Shown: positions 29,601 to 40,799 of the stretch, in pieces | Layout of the letters: the number at the start of each line of letters is the position of its first letter | Position numbering within the stretch: the first letter of the stretch is position 1 | Assembly: GCA_037013685.1 (NCBI GenBank) | Contig: CM072887.1 | Coordinates: 47,357,154 to 47,421,153, forward strand | Direction: 5' to 3' | DNA length: 64,000 nucleotides | Source of the DNA: Acridotheres tristis | Taxonomy: Eukaryota; Chordata; Aves; Passeriformes; Sturnidae | Notes under the pieces: model-generated | Told to the model about the DNA's origin: nothing | Database searches by the model: none | What the model saw: only the letters and a program-made list of their open reading frames with translations | Translations under genes and position numbers: made by a program

Positions 29601-30749
29601 ATACTATGAGCAGTTCCCAATAACCTGCACTATCAATGGCTTCAGGAGGTATCTGGAAAGAAGGTTAGAAACGAGGTCATTTTCTGAGGAGTATTTTGTA
29701 CTCATTTTCTTATGAAAGAAGTTAGTGCTTGGACCCATTCCCACTGAAGTGCCATTTCAATGGCTAAACTATCAGATGTTTATGAAGTTTAAAGACTGAC
29801 AAACTATTAAATCTTATTCTTCACTAGCTGTTAACACACATCATTGAAAGATAAGTCCAAAGAACTACAACAGCGGAGCTGAAAGTTCATGACCTTTCAG
29901 GCAATCTTAGCTTATATACAATTTTAACAAATTGTTAGACACACATTCTGTTTGTGAGTGACAGCTCTAGATGTGAATTATGTCACACCTGGAATAATAT
30001 CTAAGCACTATATCTTAGTCTTTTACCTAAAAAAAACTATACCTTAGGTTTTTTTACTATGCTATATCTTACCCATCACAACACAAACTAACTAGAATAA
30101 AATCGTGCTGGTTTTATTTGCAAACCAGAATATAATCTTTTTGATGTATGCTTCATCAAATCCCCGAACACTGTAGACTTATTATTCAGAAAAATATTAC
30201 ATTATTTTAGAAATAATTGTAGTTTAATTTAAATATGTTTAAGAAAAACAGTGACTGCCTTGGTTTACATGTCCATTAAAGGTTTTGATGAAGGTGAACC
30301 TAATCTCATAATATTATGTAAAATAAATTCAAAAGACAGACTCAAATCCTGAGTTTGAAAGGTTCTCTCAGTAATAAAGTTGAGAAGGCATACTTATACC
30401 AGCATTTCCAATTGAGTTCATAACTGCAAGGATTGACACAATATTCGTGTTACACAGTATTAAATGTCATGTCTGCTACTGAATGGTGATACATTTGAAA
30501 TACCTTTTCCCAAAGCTACCATAGTATCTGCATACAAAAAAAAGTGATTTAATGTTGAAAATAGAGGCAGAGCTAGTACAGGAAATAAATATAAAAGCTG
30601 AATTACCAAAAGTAAAGAACAAATTAGTAGTTTACTTCACACAGCTCCCACAGAGGTAATATATAAAAGAATGAACTCTGGAAGGGCAGTCTTGAGAGCT
30701 AGAAATAAGTAGCCAAATGCAAGTAGGAGAAAGTGATAAGCCTGAACAA

Positions 30750-31210
30750 ATGACATAGTGAGATATCACACGCAGGTCTGCACCTACAGTAATTATGTCG
30801 AGACAGACACAACTGACATCAACACCAGTCCTTTATTAAGAACTTCTCATGCCTTCTTTCAATGGACTTCTCTCAGCCAGCTCTGACTCTTTCCCTCCTA
30901 GGCAGCTCCACACAGCACTGACGCCTTTCCTCCCTGCAAGTTTCCTTCTTCCTTCCACATGACTGGCTAAGCCCCAAGTTGTCCTTTACCCTCCCTAACC
31001 CTGTCTATCCCTTGCATAGCCACATGTCCCTTACCTCCTCACAGCACAGCCAGCAGACTCCATCCCATGCTACAGCAGACTCTGGGTCTCAAACACAAAC
31101 TGTAACTTGTAGCCAGCTAGCCCACTCTTTTATAACACCCAACCTCATTGAGCAGGCATGGCTGTTTCTACTCCTTGGTAATCAGTACAGCTGTAATTAA
31201 TTGGGAAAGA
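30750..31210 (-). mobile_element. Probable LTR of an endogenous retrovirus-like element
   Basis: On the minus strand the segment contains a TATA box (TTATAAAAG, 31127-31135), about 300 bases of G-rich transcribed-type sequence, and AATAAAG (30831-30837) followed by a T/G-rich region, a layout expected for a single LTR. On the plus strand it could open with TG near 30751. The compositionally odd 31.2-33.7 kb block lies on its 5' side, so it could be a 3' LTR with a degenerate interior, but no primer-binding site or polypurine tract was identified. Confidence 0.5.
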
Positions 31211-31222
31211 TTGCCTTCCACA

Positions 31223-32545
31223 CTAGCCTTTCAACCTATTTTCCCACGTGCACCTGTGCAGCTTTGCGAGGCTGCACCCCAGGCACGACACCTTGGACGG
31301 GTTGAGTCCTCCCATATCCCCACCTATGTCCACATTCAGGAATGCTGCCGGGTCACCTCCTGTGCTCCTGAACCTAAAGGGGGAGGCCTTAGGAATGGCA
31401 GGAGGCCCTTGCAGCACTCCTGATGCTGTTCTTAAAGCATCATCCTTCTTCGAGGAGATGAGGGCAGTGCTGCTACACAGGTCTGTAAAATTGTTCATTG
31501 GAGGGAAAATAGAAGGACTTTTTGCCAGGCTAACAAACAGAAAAAAAGATAAATCATGGAGAAAGACAAAAATATTGGTTTTTTTTTTCCCAAACATTGT
31601 AGACTTTGAAGTTTTGCCTCCTCTACAACCAGGACTTACAGATAGATCCTGAGGAATGGCTTCTGGGTACTCACAAGTTGTCCTGACATCCAGCATCCAC
31701 CAGAAGATCCCAGCATTCTTCTGTTCCCAGCTCAAAACAACCTGAACCCAGGCATGGCATTCCATCATGGCTTCAGTTGCTCTGTCCTCAAATAAATGTT
31801 CCTGGTAAAATGCACTGAGGGCAAGGAGGCCCCTGCATGTACCAGGGGAGCTGGACAAGCCCTGCTTGCTCCCACCACCTTGTCTTTTCCCAAAATGTCC
31901 TTCTGAGGGCCAAAGCCCTCGGAGAGACTGGGCACCAGCAAAGTGGCCAAGGGGGGATGGCATTGGTGCCACGGTCTGGGACAGGGCAGGGCTGGCAGAG
32001 CAGCCATGCCGGCCCTGGGTGGGGCAGCTGAGCCACCCTCGCTCCCAGGGGAGGCTGATGGCAGGGCAGGCTCCTCCGCCACAGAGTGTCCCGGTTATTG
32101 GGAGGGGAACCCAGGATGAGAAGGAGAGCAAGGGAAGGCAGGTGACCACAGCTGGAGCAGTGGCAGGTGTGACATGGAGGAGAGAGGCCGAGGCACTGAG
32201 CACATCCAAAAGCAGCAGCTGCTGAGGGCAAGGCAGCCGTGCTTGCACAGCTGGCTGTGTAGAGCTCTCCAGGAACACTGTGTCAGCTACTGCCAGAGCA
32301 GGCTGTGAGGTGGCACAGTGCAAGGCAGATTTGGGTAGCCTGCTGGCCTCACCTTTGGCACCCTGCTGACAGTGAAGAAGCAAAGCTTTTGGCCTTGACA
32401 GTGGCCAAAGGGCAGCATTGACATGGCTGGCTCTGATCTCACATCTCAGAGCCAGGAAAAATACATCTGCAGCTGTGCAGGTGTGATTTCTTGGCAAAAA
32501 CATTATGGGGTACTCCTCAGCCATTCTCTGTGGTTGCTTCAGCAT
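31223..32545 (-). other. GC-rich block with a long unexplained open frame (about 440 codons from ATG)
   Basis: From the ATG at 32545 (the open frame reaches 32560) the minus strand is open to 31223, in DNA markedly more GC-rich than the surrounding intron. I do not recognise the product. It is rich in Ala, Leu, Pro, Ser and Cys, has no clear signal peptide or repeated motif, and its middle (about 31800-32230) is also open in other frames. The last third (about 31223-31790) has more ordinary composition, for example EAMMECHAWVQVVLSWEQ. Splice-like sites lie inside it: donors GTGAGT near 31670 and GTAAGT at 31634-31639, and a T-rich acceptor at 31530-31531. It could be the interior of an LTR element, a lineage-specific or alternative exon, or chance. 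Confidence 0.35.
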
Positions 32546-32639
32546 TGGGAAACAGCACAACCCTTTGTTTGCCAGGAGTTTTGATGAAGGTATTCATCAA
32601 GGAGTGATTTTCAGTGTGTTCAATATTTCTGCTGTGACT

Positions 32640-33760
32640 GAATCAATAAATGATTGACATAGATGCCTCTCGATCTTATGACAACATGTGTGGTAGGTCT
32701 GATCAGCACACAAAAATATTTCAAGTATTTCTCTCCATCAACAAATCTATTTTGGACAAAGAAGAATATAGCAGTTCAACAGATGTACTTCTACCACTGA
32801 GAGTGTCAGAAAATCCATCCCTAAAGCTCTGACTGGGCACCAAGAGGTATATAAGAGACTTCAAAATCATAATTGCCTTAAACACTATTAAGATCACCAA
32901 AGGACTTTGGGAAAACTGTATTAAGAGGCTGCTACCATCAAAGTCCACCCTCTCACCATCACTGTCACCATCAACCCACCCCAAATATGCCTCCTGGATT
33001 TGGGGAGTTTGGACTGTGAGCTCACCTGATGGGAACTCGAGATTAAATAAAGGTGGCACTATTTTTCAATTATCTTTGGTCTAAACAAGGCTGAAAGAGA
33101 AGAATGTATTGATAAGGAAAGCCAAATCCAGAAACTGTGCTGAAAATCAGCTCTGGCTGGGTTTGGGGCAGGGAGCCACAGACTCACTTGCTGAGGCCAG
33201 GTTTGCACACTCTCCCAACCAGCCAAGGGGAGAAGAGTTTTTGTGTATATGATGGCAAAACCTCTGGTACAGAGGCGTTGAACACCCATCACCAGAGGCT
33301 ACAAGCCATATAAGAAGCAGACTCTTCAGAGAGTCTGCCCTCATACAAACTGGCTCAGTTGTAAATCTCCTCCAACCACTGGGACTGTCACATTCACACA
33401 GGTTATTCACATGAGAGGCAGGTCTTGTTTTAAAAAAGGTCATAAACCATCCAAGATCCCGGAAGCACTTCCCAGACTCATTCCTAAGGCCTTCCACAGA
33501 TCCAGAGTGTGTTGCAAAAGGCAGTATAAAATTCTCTAGTGCAGAGGAGGTACATGTTCCCATGGATACCTGAATGTACTGTCTGTTTTGTGGGACCCCC
33601 ACCACCAAGAGGACCAGAAGTGGAGGACAAATGGAACACTGCTGGATCCACAAGGTTGGTGAATATCTTTCTACTTAATCTACTCTCTGTCACTTTTTTT
33701 TCTCTCTCCTACCTTCCTTCTGCTTTTTCTATTTCTTTCTCTCTCTTATCCAAAAGCACA
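32640..33760. other. Unassigned region next to the GC-rich block
   Basis: Contains a plus-strand TATATAAG (about 32848-32856) followed some 190 bases later by AATAAA (33046-33051), a possible second LTR-like arrangement. It also has a 168-codon minus-strand open frame (33147-33653) that starts at TTG and matches nothing I know. The right end is a pyrimidine-rich tract (33688-33752). Nothing can be named with confidence. Confidence 0.25.
33688..33752 (+). repeat. Pyrimidine-rich tract
   Basis: Dominated by CTTT, TCTC and CCTTCC units. A second such tract lies at 34031-34068. Confidence 0.75.
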
Positions 33761-34030
33761 ACACTACAAATTCCATTTTGGCATTGTATAACCTGACATC
33801 ACTAACATGCTTCTGGTATGAAATAACATAATGTTCTGTGACAGGATGTAAGCAACGATGAGTGAGAGATACTGAATCTTTCAGATGTATAGAATGTTTT
33901 CAGGCCAAATATCTTCGACTTCTTGTATCTAATCCAAATATAAATGAGTGAATTGGTGCTGATAGCAAAACATATATGAGATCAAAAAATTAACAATTTT
34001 TTCAGTTTCTATTATATCGGACAGTTTATA

Positions 34031-34068
34031 ATTTCTTTCTTTGTTCCTTTCTTTTCTTTTGTTTTTTA
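34031..34068 (+). repeat. Pyrimidine-rich (TTTC/CTTTT)n tract
   Basis: Repeated TTTCTTTC and CTTTTCTTTTG ending in TTTTTTAGGG. It resembles a plus-strand splice acceptor, but no exon follows. Confidence 0.75.
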
Positions 34069-36684
34069 GGGAAAAAAAAGTTCATTTTCTATTTAAATTA
34101 AAGTAATTACCATTAACCTTCAGTAACATAAATTGATATTAAGCAGAGGTGTTAAGTTGGCCAAGTGTTAAAAGAAAAGAAAACCGAAAGAACAGGGAGG
34201 GTCTTTATGACAGTGAGCTCATAAAAGGTTCATATAAGTGTTAAATAGATGGAGAGGAAAATAGGTCTTCTTAGAGAAAAAAAAATCAGCAATGCAAAGG
34301 CCATTGCAAACTCTGTATACCACTGAGGTTTCACACGAACCCTTTCTCTCTCCAACAAAACATTTCTGGAACTTAAAATGTAATCTGTTAGTCTTTTATA
34401 GAAGTCACACATAATGTTCTCTCCTCCATAATATTTGTTAGATTTGATGACTGTTAGTACCGAACCAAGATTTCATCAAAATAGCATAGCAATTACTGAT
34501 GCTTCCCCTGCTTTTGTGGAAAGAAAATAATGATTCTTCTTAAGAGGTAACTAAGAGATACAAGTCACATACTACTTTGGATGGCACTTTTATTAATATG
34601 TCCCTTATATTAATTGTAAATGTTTTCCTTCTTTTTCATGCAATTGAATAGTTTGTTTGTATGGTTTGCATGCACTTGTCTTTTGAGGAGCTGATCATGA
34701 TACTGTGATCTTACAGGACACCTTTAATGAAATTAGGTTTGCCTTATTCTATTTTGAAGAGTACTCTCCTGTTAGACTCTATGATTAACTGGATTAAAAG
34801 AGTGATGTTTCTGCATGTAATTTTATCAAGGAACAAACCCACAGATGCTTGGAATAGGGAATTTCGGGGCATCTGTGAGTCTGCACTACATGAGAGCATG
34901 AGAGCAGAGATGCTCAAGGAATGGGTGGATCACTTACATGATAGGGATTCCCCTAGAAGGTGCAGAATATATTGAGCTGTTTCCCTATCAGCAGTGTTTC
35001 TCTGTTTCTAAAATGCCGGTATATTTTTCACAATCATGTTCAAAAAGTAGCAAAAGGTGTTTTTGTTTGAAATATGGTCTGAATGCAAATTTTTCTGTCT
35101 CCTTTGAGACTGAGCCTCAGAATGTAATATTGAAATTAGTCTCTGTTCATTATTTTCTTTGGTATCGTCAGGATCCAGCTCAAGACTTCCTGATCGCACA
35201 GATAAAACATCAATGGGGAGGGGAGGGAAAAAAGATTATCAGTCTAAAACCATACACAAATTTTTGCACAGATTTGAGCCTATTTCCTTCATGGATTCAG
35301 CTTAAACCCCTCTAGGATGCTTACCCAGAGGAATAAAGACATAATGTATGCAATATGCACAAATTCTATGAGCAATGCATTGCAACTCATTCCAAACTGT
35401 TGCTTTCCCATATGGAGAGTAAAAGATGCCCACCAAAGATGGTCTGGGCTGACTATTTGGGTTACACAATGGCCTCTCTCCCACTGTCACTGCAGCCCCT
35501 TCCCAGGTGCAGGGCTGAGGGGAGGATGTGAATGTGCTCTTGATGCATCTGGGAGTGTGAGCACAAATGCAGATGGCTGCTCTTGAAATGTCAGCCTTCA
35601 ACAGGAATTACTGGCACAACCATGAGCAAGCCCTTTCTGGCAAAATTATTGGCAACAACGAACCTCAAAATTACGGACAGAATTTGTATTAACTTTAACT
35701 ACATTTGTTAGACTTTTTTATAGTCCTCCCTCCTACATAACAACAATTGGGTTTCATATTTTATGTGTATGAGATTTAGTGTCTAAGATTAGCTTTTCCT
35801 CAAAAACGTATCTCACATTGCTATGGTATTTCCAAACGAACTACAGTCTTATCCTATACATCTGTCCAGGTTTTAATATAATCAGAAAAGCATATGGTTA
35901 TGCATATTATCATACTATGAGAAGGAGATGTGTTAGGCAGACCTCAATTTTCAGTTTTGATAACTTGTCTATTTATAAGCTGTTGGAAAGCATGTTAAAT
36001 GACAGAGTGAGGACAAAAACTACTGTTTGAGGATGCAGATTTAACTTATTGAATCTGGGGTTACATGCATACAAGTGCAAGCAGAAGGAGTTGGGGCTTA
36101 TAATTCTGACAATTTAAAAAATGCTGTTGCGACTTGATGCAGAGGGAGGCCAAAGGATGAAGGTTGTGTAAGTTTGGAGATTTTAGTAAGTATTAGCAGC
36201 ACTCCTCACTTTTGCCTCTCTTGGTTCCAACATTCCTCTATATAATTCTTGGGTGCCTGTTGCCAGTACAGATGCAAGGGGACTGTATTTCTGGCAGATA
36301 CAGCAGTACAGCAGGGCTGTGTTAAAAAGCACAAAGGCACAGTTGACAAAACCCATTCATAGGTTTTTGGGAAACTAAGAGATAAACCAATTATCTTTTG
36401 AGATTAATTATAAGAACCTTCAGTGTACAGAGTAGAAAACTCTAATCACAGTATAAGAAAACCCCAGCAACTGAACTCTGGGAAACCATCGAATACATCT
36501 TATTTATGAGTGAAAGAGATAAGGCAAGATTACCAAAGAATCAGAAAAGAGAAACGGCCCTGCAAAAAGCTTTTGAAGTCTGGTAAAGGTCAGCTGAGGT
36601 GAAAAATATATCTTTCACTTCATCAAGATATATCTAAAAATGAAATGTATTAATTTTTCTGACCCCTGTATGGGCCATTCACTT

Positions 36685-36747
36685 AAGAGTTGGACTCAAT
36701 CTTTGTGAGTGCCTTCCAATTCCATGAATATTCTGTGATTCTGTGAA
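36685..36747 (+). mobile_element. CR1 LINE 3' terminus (short fragment)
   Basis: AAGAGTTGGACTCAATCTTT followed by CCTTCCAATTCCATGAATA and the tandem ending TTCTGTGATTCTGTGA match the characteristic last ~60 bases of avian CR1. The element is severely 5'-truncated; the upstream boundary is uncertain and may reach about 36660. Confidence 0.85.
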
Positions 36748-39739
36748 AAGGCTTTACTCTGTAACAATAATAAAGGTTGATGACTACTGGCATAGTATTT
36801 TTGCATAGGAATTTCCACTTTTACTTAAATAGTTTGTCTACCCTAACCTTAGGCTAGTGCTTTCTGAGAAATTAGAAACTCTTACTAAATTGAAAACAAA
36901 CATTTCCATGGTGGCCCTTTAAAAGAAGTCTAAATTTATCTGGACTGAATATCTACTGATTTTATTTTTCAAAAACAGATGATCAAGCAAATGACTGCTG
37001 AAAAACTTGAGGGTTCCAGGCTTATGCAATGCCTCTGAGAATTCTCACAGTATAGAATGACAGTATTTCCAAACTGTCTTATTGCATCTTCCTTAGCTAA
37101 CAAAGTGGGCATATCAAACTAATAAGACATGCTAAAAACAAAGTGAAGAGATTAGAGAGGAAACAAAATAGGATCTGATGAAAAAATGTAAATCACCAGA
37201 CTCTGCTACTCATAAGTTTAACTTCTTATTTAAAGATGATATTTAAATATAGTACTTTTAATGCATTGTCTGACATTTTACTGCAATTATTAAAGAAAGG
37301 AAAATCAGGCAAACTTTATTTACTGAATTAAAATACAGGAATCTCTGAAATAATCTATTGCATAGCAGTTTGCAGCCAAACGAACTATATGTGATTATCC
37401 TTTTTGTCCTTTTTGTTCACTAAGATTTTTCCACTGTTCAGCTGTGGGGAAAAAGCAAACACTCTCCGAAAGATGACTGAGTAGCAGCTAAGGTTCTCAG
37501 CACTGAGGTTCTCAGTGATGCTGGGACCAAGTTTGTGGCACACTCCTAGTACACCTGCCCAGGAAGAATCACCTCTTCATGTAAGCTTTAATTGACCCTA
37601 GTGCAGTGGCCTGGCAGCTTTGTGCCTCGTACTGCTTGCTAAAATAGTGGTGGTCGATGATTTCCTTGTAACCACTTTCACCCAGTGAGCATTAGAGAAG
37701 ACTCACTGTAACATCTAAAGAAAAGCTTAGGAATGACAGAGCTTTTATCTGGACTAAAACCCTGGTGTAATGAGTTTTGTTTGGCACTTCTCAGCTGAAG
37801 ATTATTTATCTCAATAAACAGCAAACAATAATGAGTAATAATTATATCTGAAATACCTCTACAATTTCTTGTTGGAACACTCACTGCCAGCATTGCTTTC
37901 AACCCTACACTCCAAAGAGAGCTGTTAATTTTTATAGAAAAATGGCTTGCAAGAGTTCCCCCAACAACACTTGATCTTCTGTTAAGTCTCATCAGCAGTT
38001 ATAATAAAATAATGTTTGCATTTCCAGTGAAAAAGTCCAACCTGAGACAGAAAAGGCTGTTAATAACATCATCCTTTAAAATGTTATCACACATATTGTC
38101 TGGGAATAGAGGATAGATGGGACAGTTTTCCCTGGCAATATTAATCAGAGTAATTACTTCATTTTTCATACAATCTAGAAGCTAATGATTGTGCTTATTT
38201 TTTTAAGTACATATCTGCCTATAACAAAAAGTATTGATGATTAAAGATAAATGGATTTGAGACAAAATAAATCCAAATTTGCATTATCTATTACATTGAC
38301 ATCACAGTGCTAGGGGGAAAAAAGGAAACATCACTTCCTGAATTGCATCCGCTTTAGACACATTTTGTTACAGATCTTAGTTCTGTCAGAATACTGTCAG
38401 AATGAATTAATACAAAATTTAGTACTTCACTTTTAACAAAGAATAAGATTGTAATGGCATTTCAATTTTCCTTCATCCTCTTGTTAGCACTTGATAAATG
38501 CACTCTCACAAGCACTGCTGCTCATCTGACATGATGCCTGCAATCTTAATTTAACAAATCTGAAGAAAATGCAAAGGCAGAAAGCTTTCTGGTTCTCTTA
38601 ACATTTCTTGAGATCTCTGCAAACTATTTTTTTCTTGACAGCTTAGTTTCAGTGGATTAATAGGGGCTTTTTCTCCCCTCCTAAGCAATGTTTTATTTTG
38701 AGTGGGTATTCATATGAACAGAGGTTGATGAACATAAAACACAATGTCAATGAAAAATATCTGAAGCACTTTCCTATGTTCATGCATGTATACAGAGCAA
38801 GAGACAAACGAGCTGGTTTTGTCTCTTACCGATAGGGTGCTATGAAGTGGTTTTTTAACCACAAATGACCATGATTTCTTTCTTTTCTCACAGAGTTATC
38901 TCAGAACACTACACTTGCAATAGACACTTTCCCTGAGAAAACTGCTGTGTTTACCATCCTTGAGAAACAAAATACCATTGCTTCTTCAATGCAAAACTCA
39001 ACTGCAGGCACAACTAAAGGCACAATGACTCAAGTGGCCAAATGTTGACTGGGCAATCTTTGTGAGCAATACCATTAGAGATTTGCCATCTTCTGAACAC
39101 ACAGCACCAACAGCCATCTGCTATACAGGGAGCTCTGTAATTGGAGCTGACTCAAAGTTAGTCAAAAGCATTAACAGATGGCAGGAGGAGCTCTGGGATT
39201 TATGGACAGGTGAAAGATTTGGGGCAGCAGGTTGGTTGCTGCTGGCAGATCCTAAAATGTGGACCCTAAAACTGGGCAGCGGAGCTGGGCCTTCCTCTGT
39301 CTCTCTCAGTAATCCCTCCCAGCCGCTTTCTTTGCTTAGATCTGAACTGTCCTTCTTACGGAAAAAATTAAATTATGCCGTTTGGTCAGTGATATTGCAG
39401 TCCAAAAGGTAAGAGAGAAGCACAGAATCTGGGAACTTCATAAAAGAAAGAAAAAAAGGGACTATGATGATGGGTCAGTTCTAGAAGGGATTCTGCAGAA
39501 CAGAACAAATCTTTCAATAAGTTTTTATTTTCTGTATTTTTGGGAAAGAGACAGATAATGTATACATACCAGAAGATGGTGACGGTGTTGATGGTGATGA
39601 TGAATGGTAAAGTCCCTTCCCAACTCAGAAGGAAATCAAGTGGCAGCTCCAAAAGGCAGGCATTTTAAAATGGATGTGTTCAGATAACTTCTGACAGAAG
39701 TTGCTGACGAGCCTCTGAACTACTAGAAACTATTTTCAA

Positions 39740-40760
39740 TAACTTTTGGAAGTTGTGAAGAGCCAGAGGTCTGCAACAAAGGCAATGTTGTGCAATATTT
39801 AAAAGAGTAAGTAAGTTAACCTGAGTAATTACAGGTCTGTCAGCCTGACATCCATTTTGGACAAAATAACAGGTTATTTTGTCAGCTGACATGGAATTTG
39901 TGTACAAAAAAAATAAACGAATGGGGCAATGTAAGGGTTGCCAATCATTATGTGTATGTGGAAACTAGGTGTTTCCAATTCAGTTATCCAAATCATCTCT
40001 TATAATTGAATTTATACTCTTGGTCATCAAAAGTAATACAGCCAGTGCAACACCATGCAATTTCCACAGGACATCTACCTTAATTTTGCATGAAATTTTG
40101 GGTATGGACCTGGAATGATAAGAATCAGTACTGCAGACATAAAACAGATTGAAGTCTGGCTGATAGGTTTCAACATACACTTGCAGTAAAGGAACATTAA
40201 TCGATTGGGTGTCTCTTTATTGTGTCCCATAAGGATCTGTCCTTAGATTTTACAAATTAACATTAACCAGTGACCTGGAAAAACAAAAATACAAAAGCAT
40301 TACCAATCATATTTGCAAATGACAGAAAGATTGGGAGACAAGTTACCAATGCAGTCTGATCTAGGATAGTGAGTAAACTGGACATAGACAAAGACATATG
40401 TAGTTAAATACACACATAAATTTAAACTTTCAGGAACTAAAAATGCTACGCATAAGGGATATTGGAGTCCATCATGGGATGCAATTACTGGGGTGGTAAT
40501 TATAACAGATAATCACTGGAGGTAATGCTGTGGCTAAAATACAATAGAATTGGGGTTTAGTTATTTAAATAAGTGTGGTACTGTAGTAACAGATTATACT
40601 ACCTTAACTCGAATTCACAGTATTATGACTGCTTCTACACTGATATCCACCATTACAAGATAATAGAAAAATAGTGAAATCTCAAAGAGTAGCCATCAAG
40701 ATCATGAAAGACAGGAAGATGTGACTTAAAGTGAGCTATACAAGAGCAGAGTCTCCTTCT
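39740..40760 (+). mobile_element. Decayed LINE (CR1-like) reverse-transcriptase fragment
   Basis: Around 39815-39870 the plus strand encodes LSNYRSVSLTSILDKI, resembling the NYRPISLTS motif of LINE reverse transcriptases. Around 40270-40345 a frame gives a DLE-like segment and then FANDRKIG, a degenerate version of the FADDTKLG catalytic box in which the first Asp of the DD pair has become Asn. Frames are interrupted by stops and shifts. The 3' boundary is set loosely before the AAAT repeat. Confidence 0.6.
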
Positions 40761-40776
40761 CAAATCAAAACCAACC

Positions 40777-40799
40777 AAATAAATAAATAAATAAATAAA
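40777..40799 (+). repeat. (AAAT)n microsatellite, about 6 units
   Basis: Perfect AAAT tetranucleotide run following the decayed LINE fragment; it may derive from the element's tail. Confidence 0.9.

Noticed and set aside
31788..32231. Shorter overlapping frames on both strands inside the GC-rich block
   Set aside because: They are alternate-phase shadows of the same stop-poor sequence, with no independent evidence.
33147..33653. 168-codon minus-strand open frame
   Set aside because: It opens at TTG rather than ATG, has no recognised motif, and lacks splice or promoter support of its own. Kept only as part of the unassigned block.
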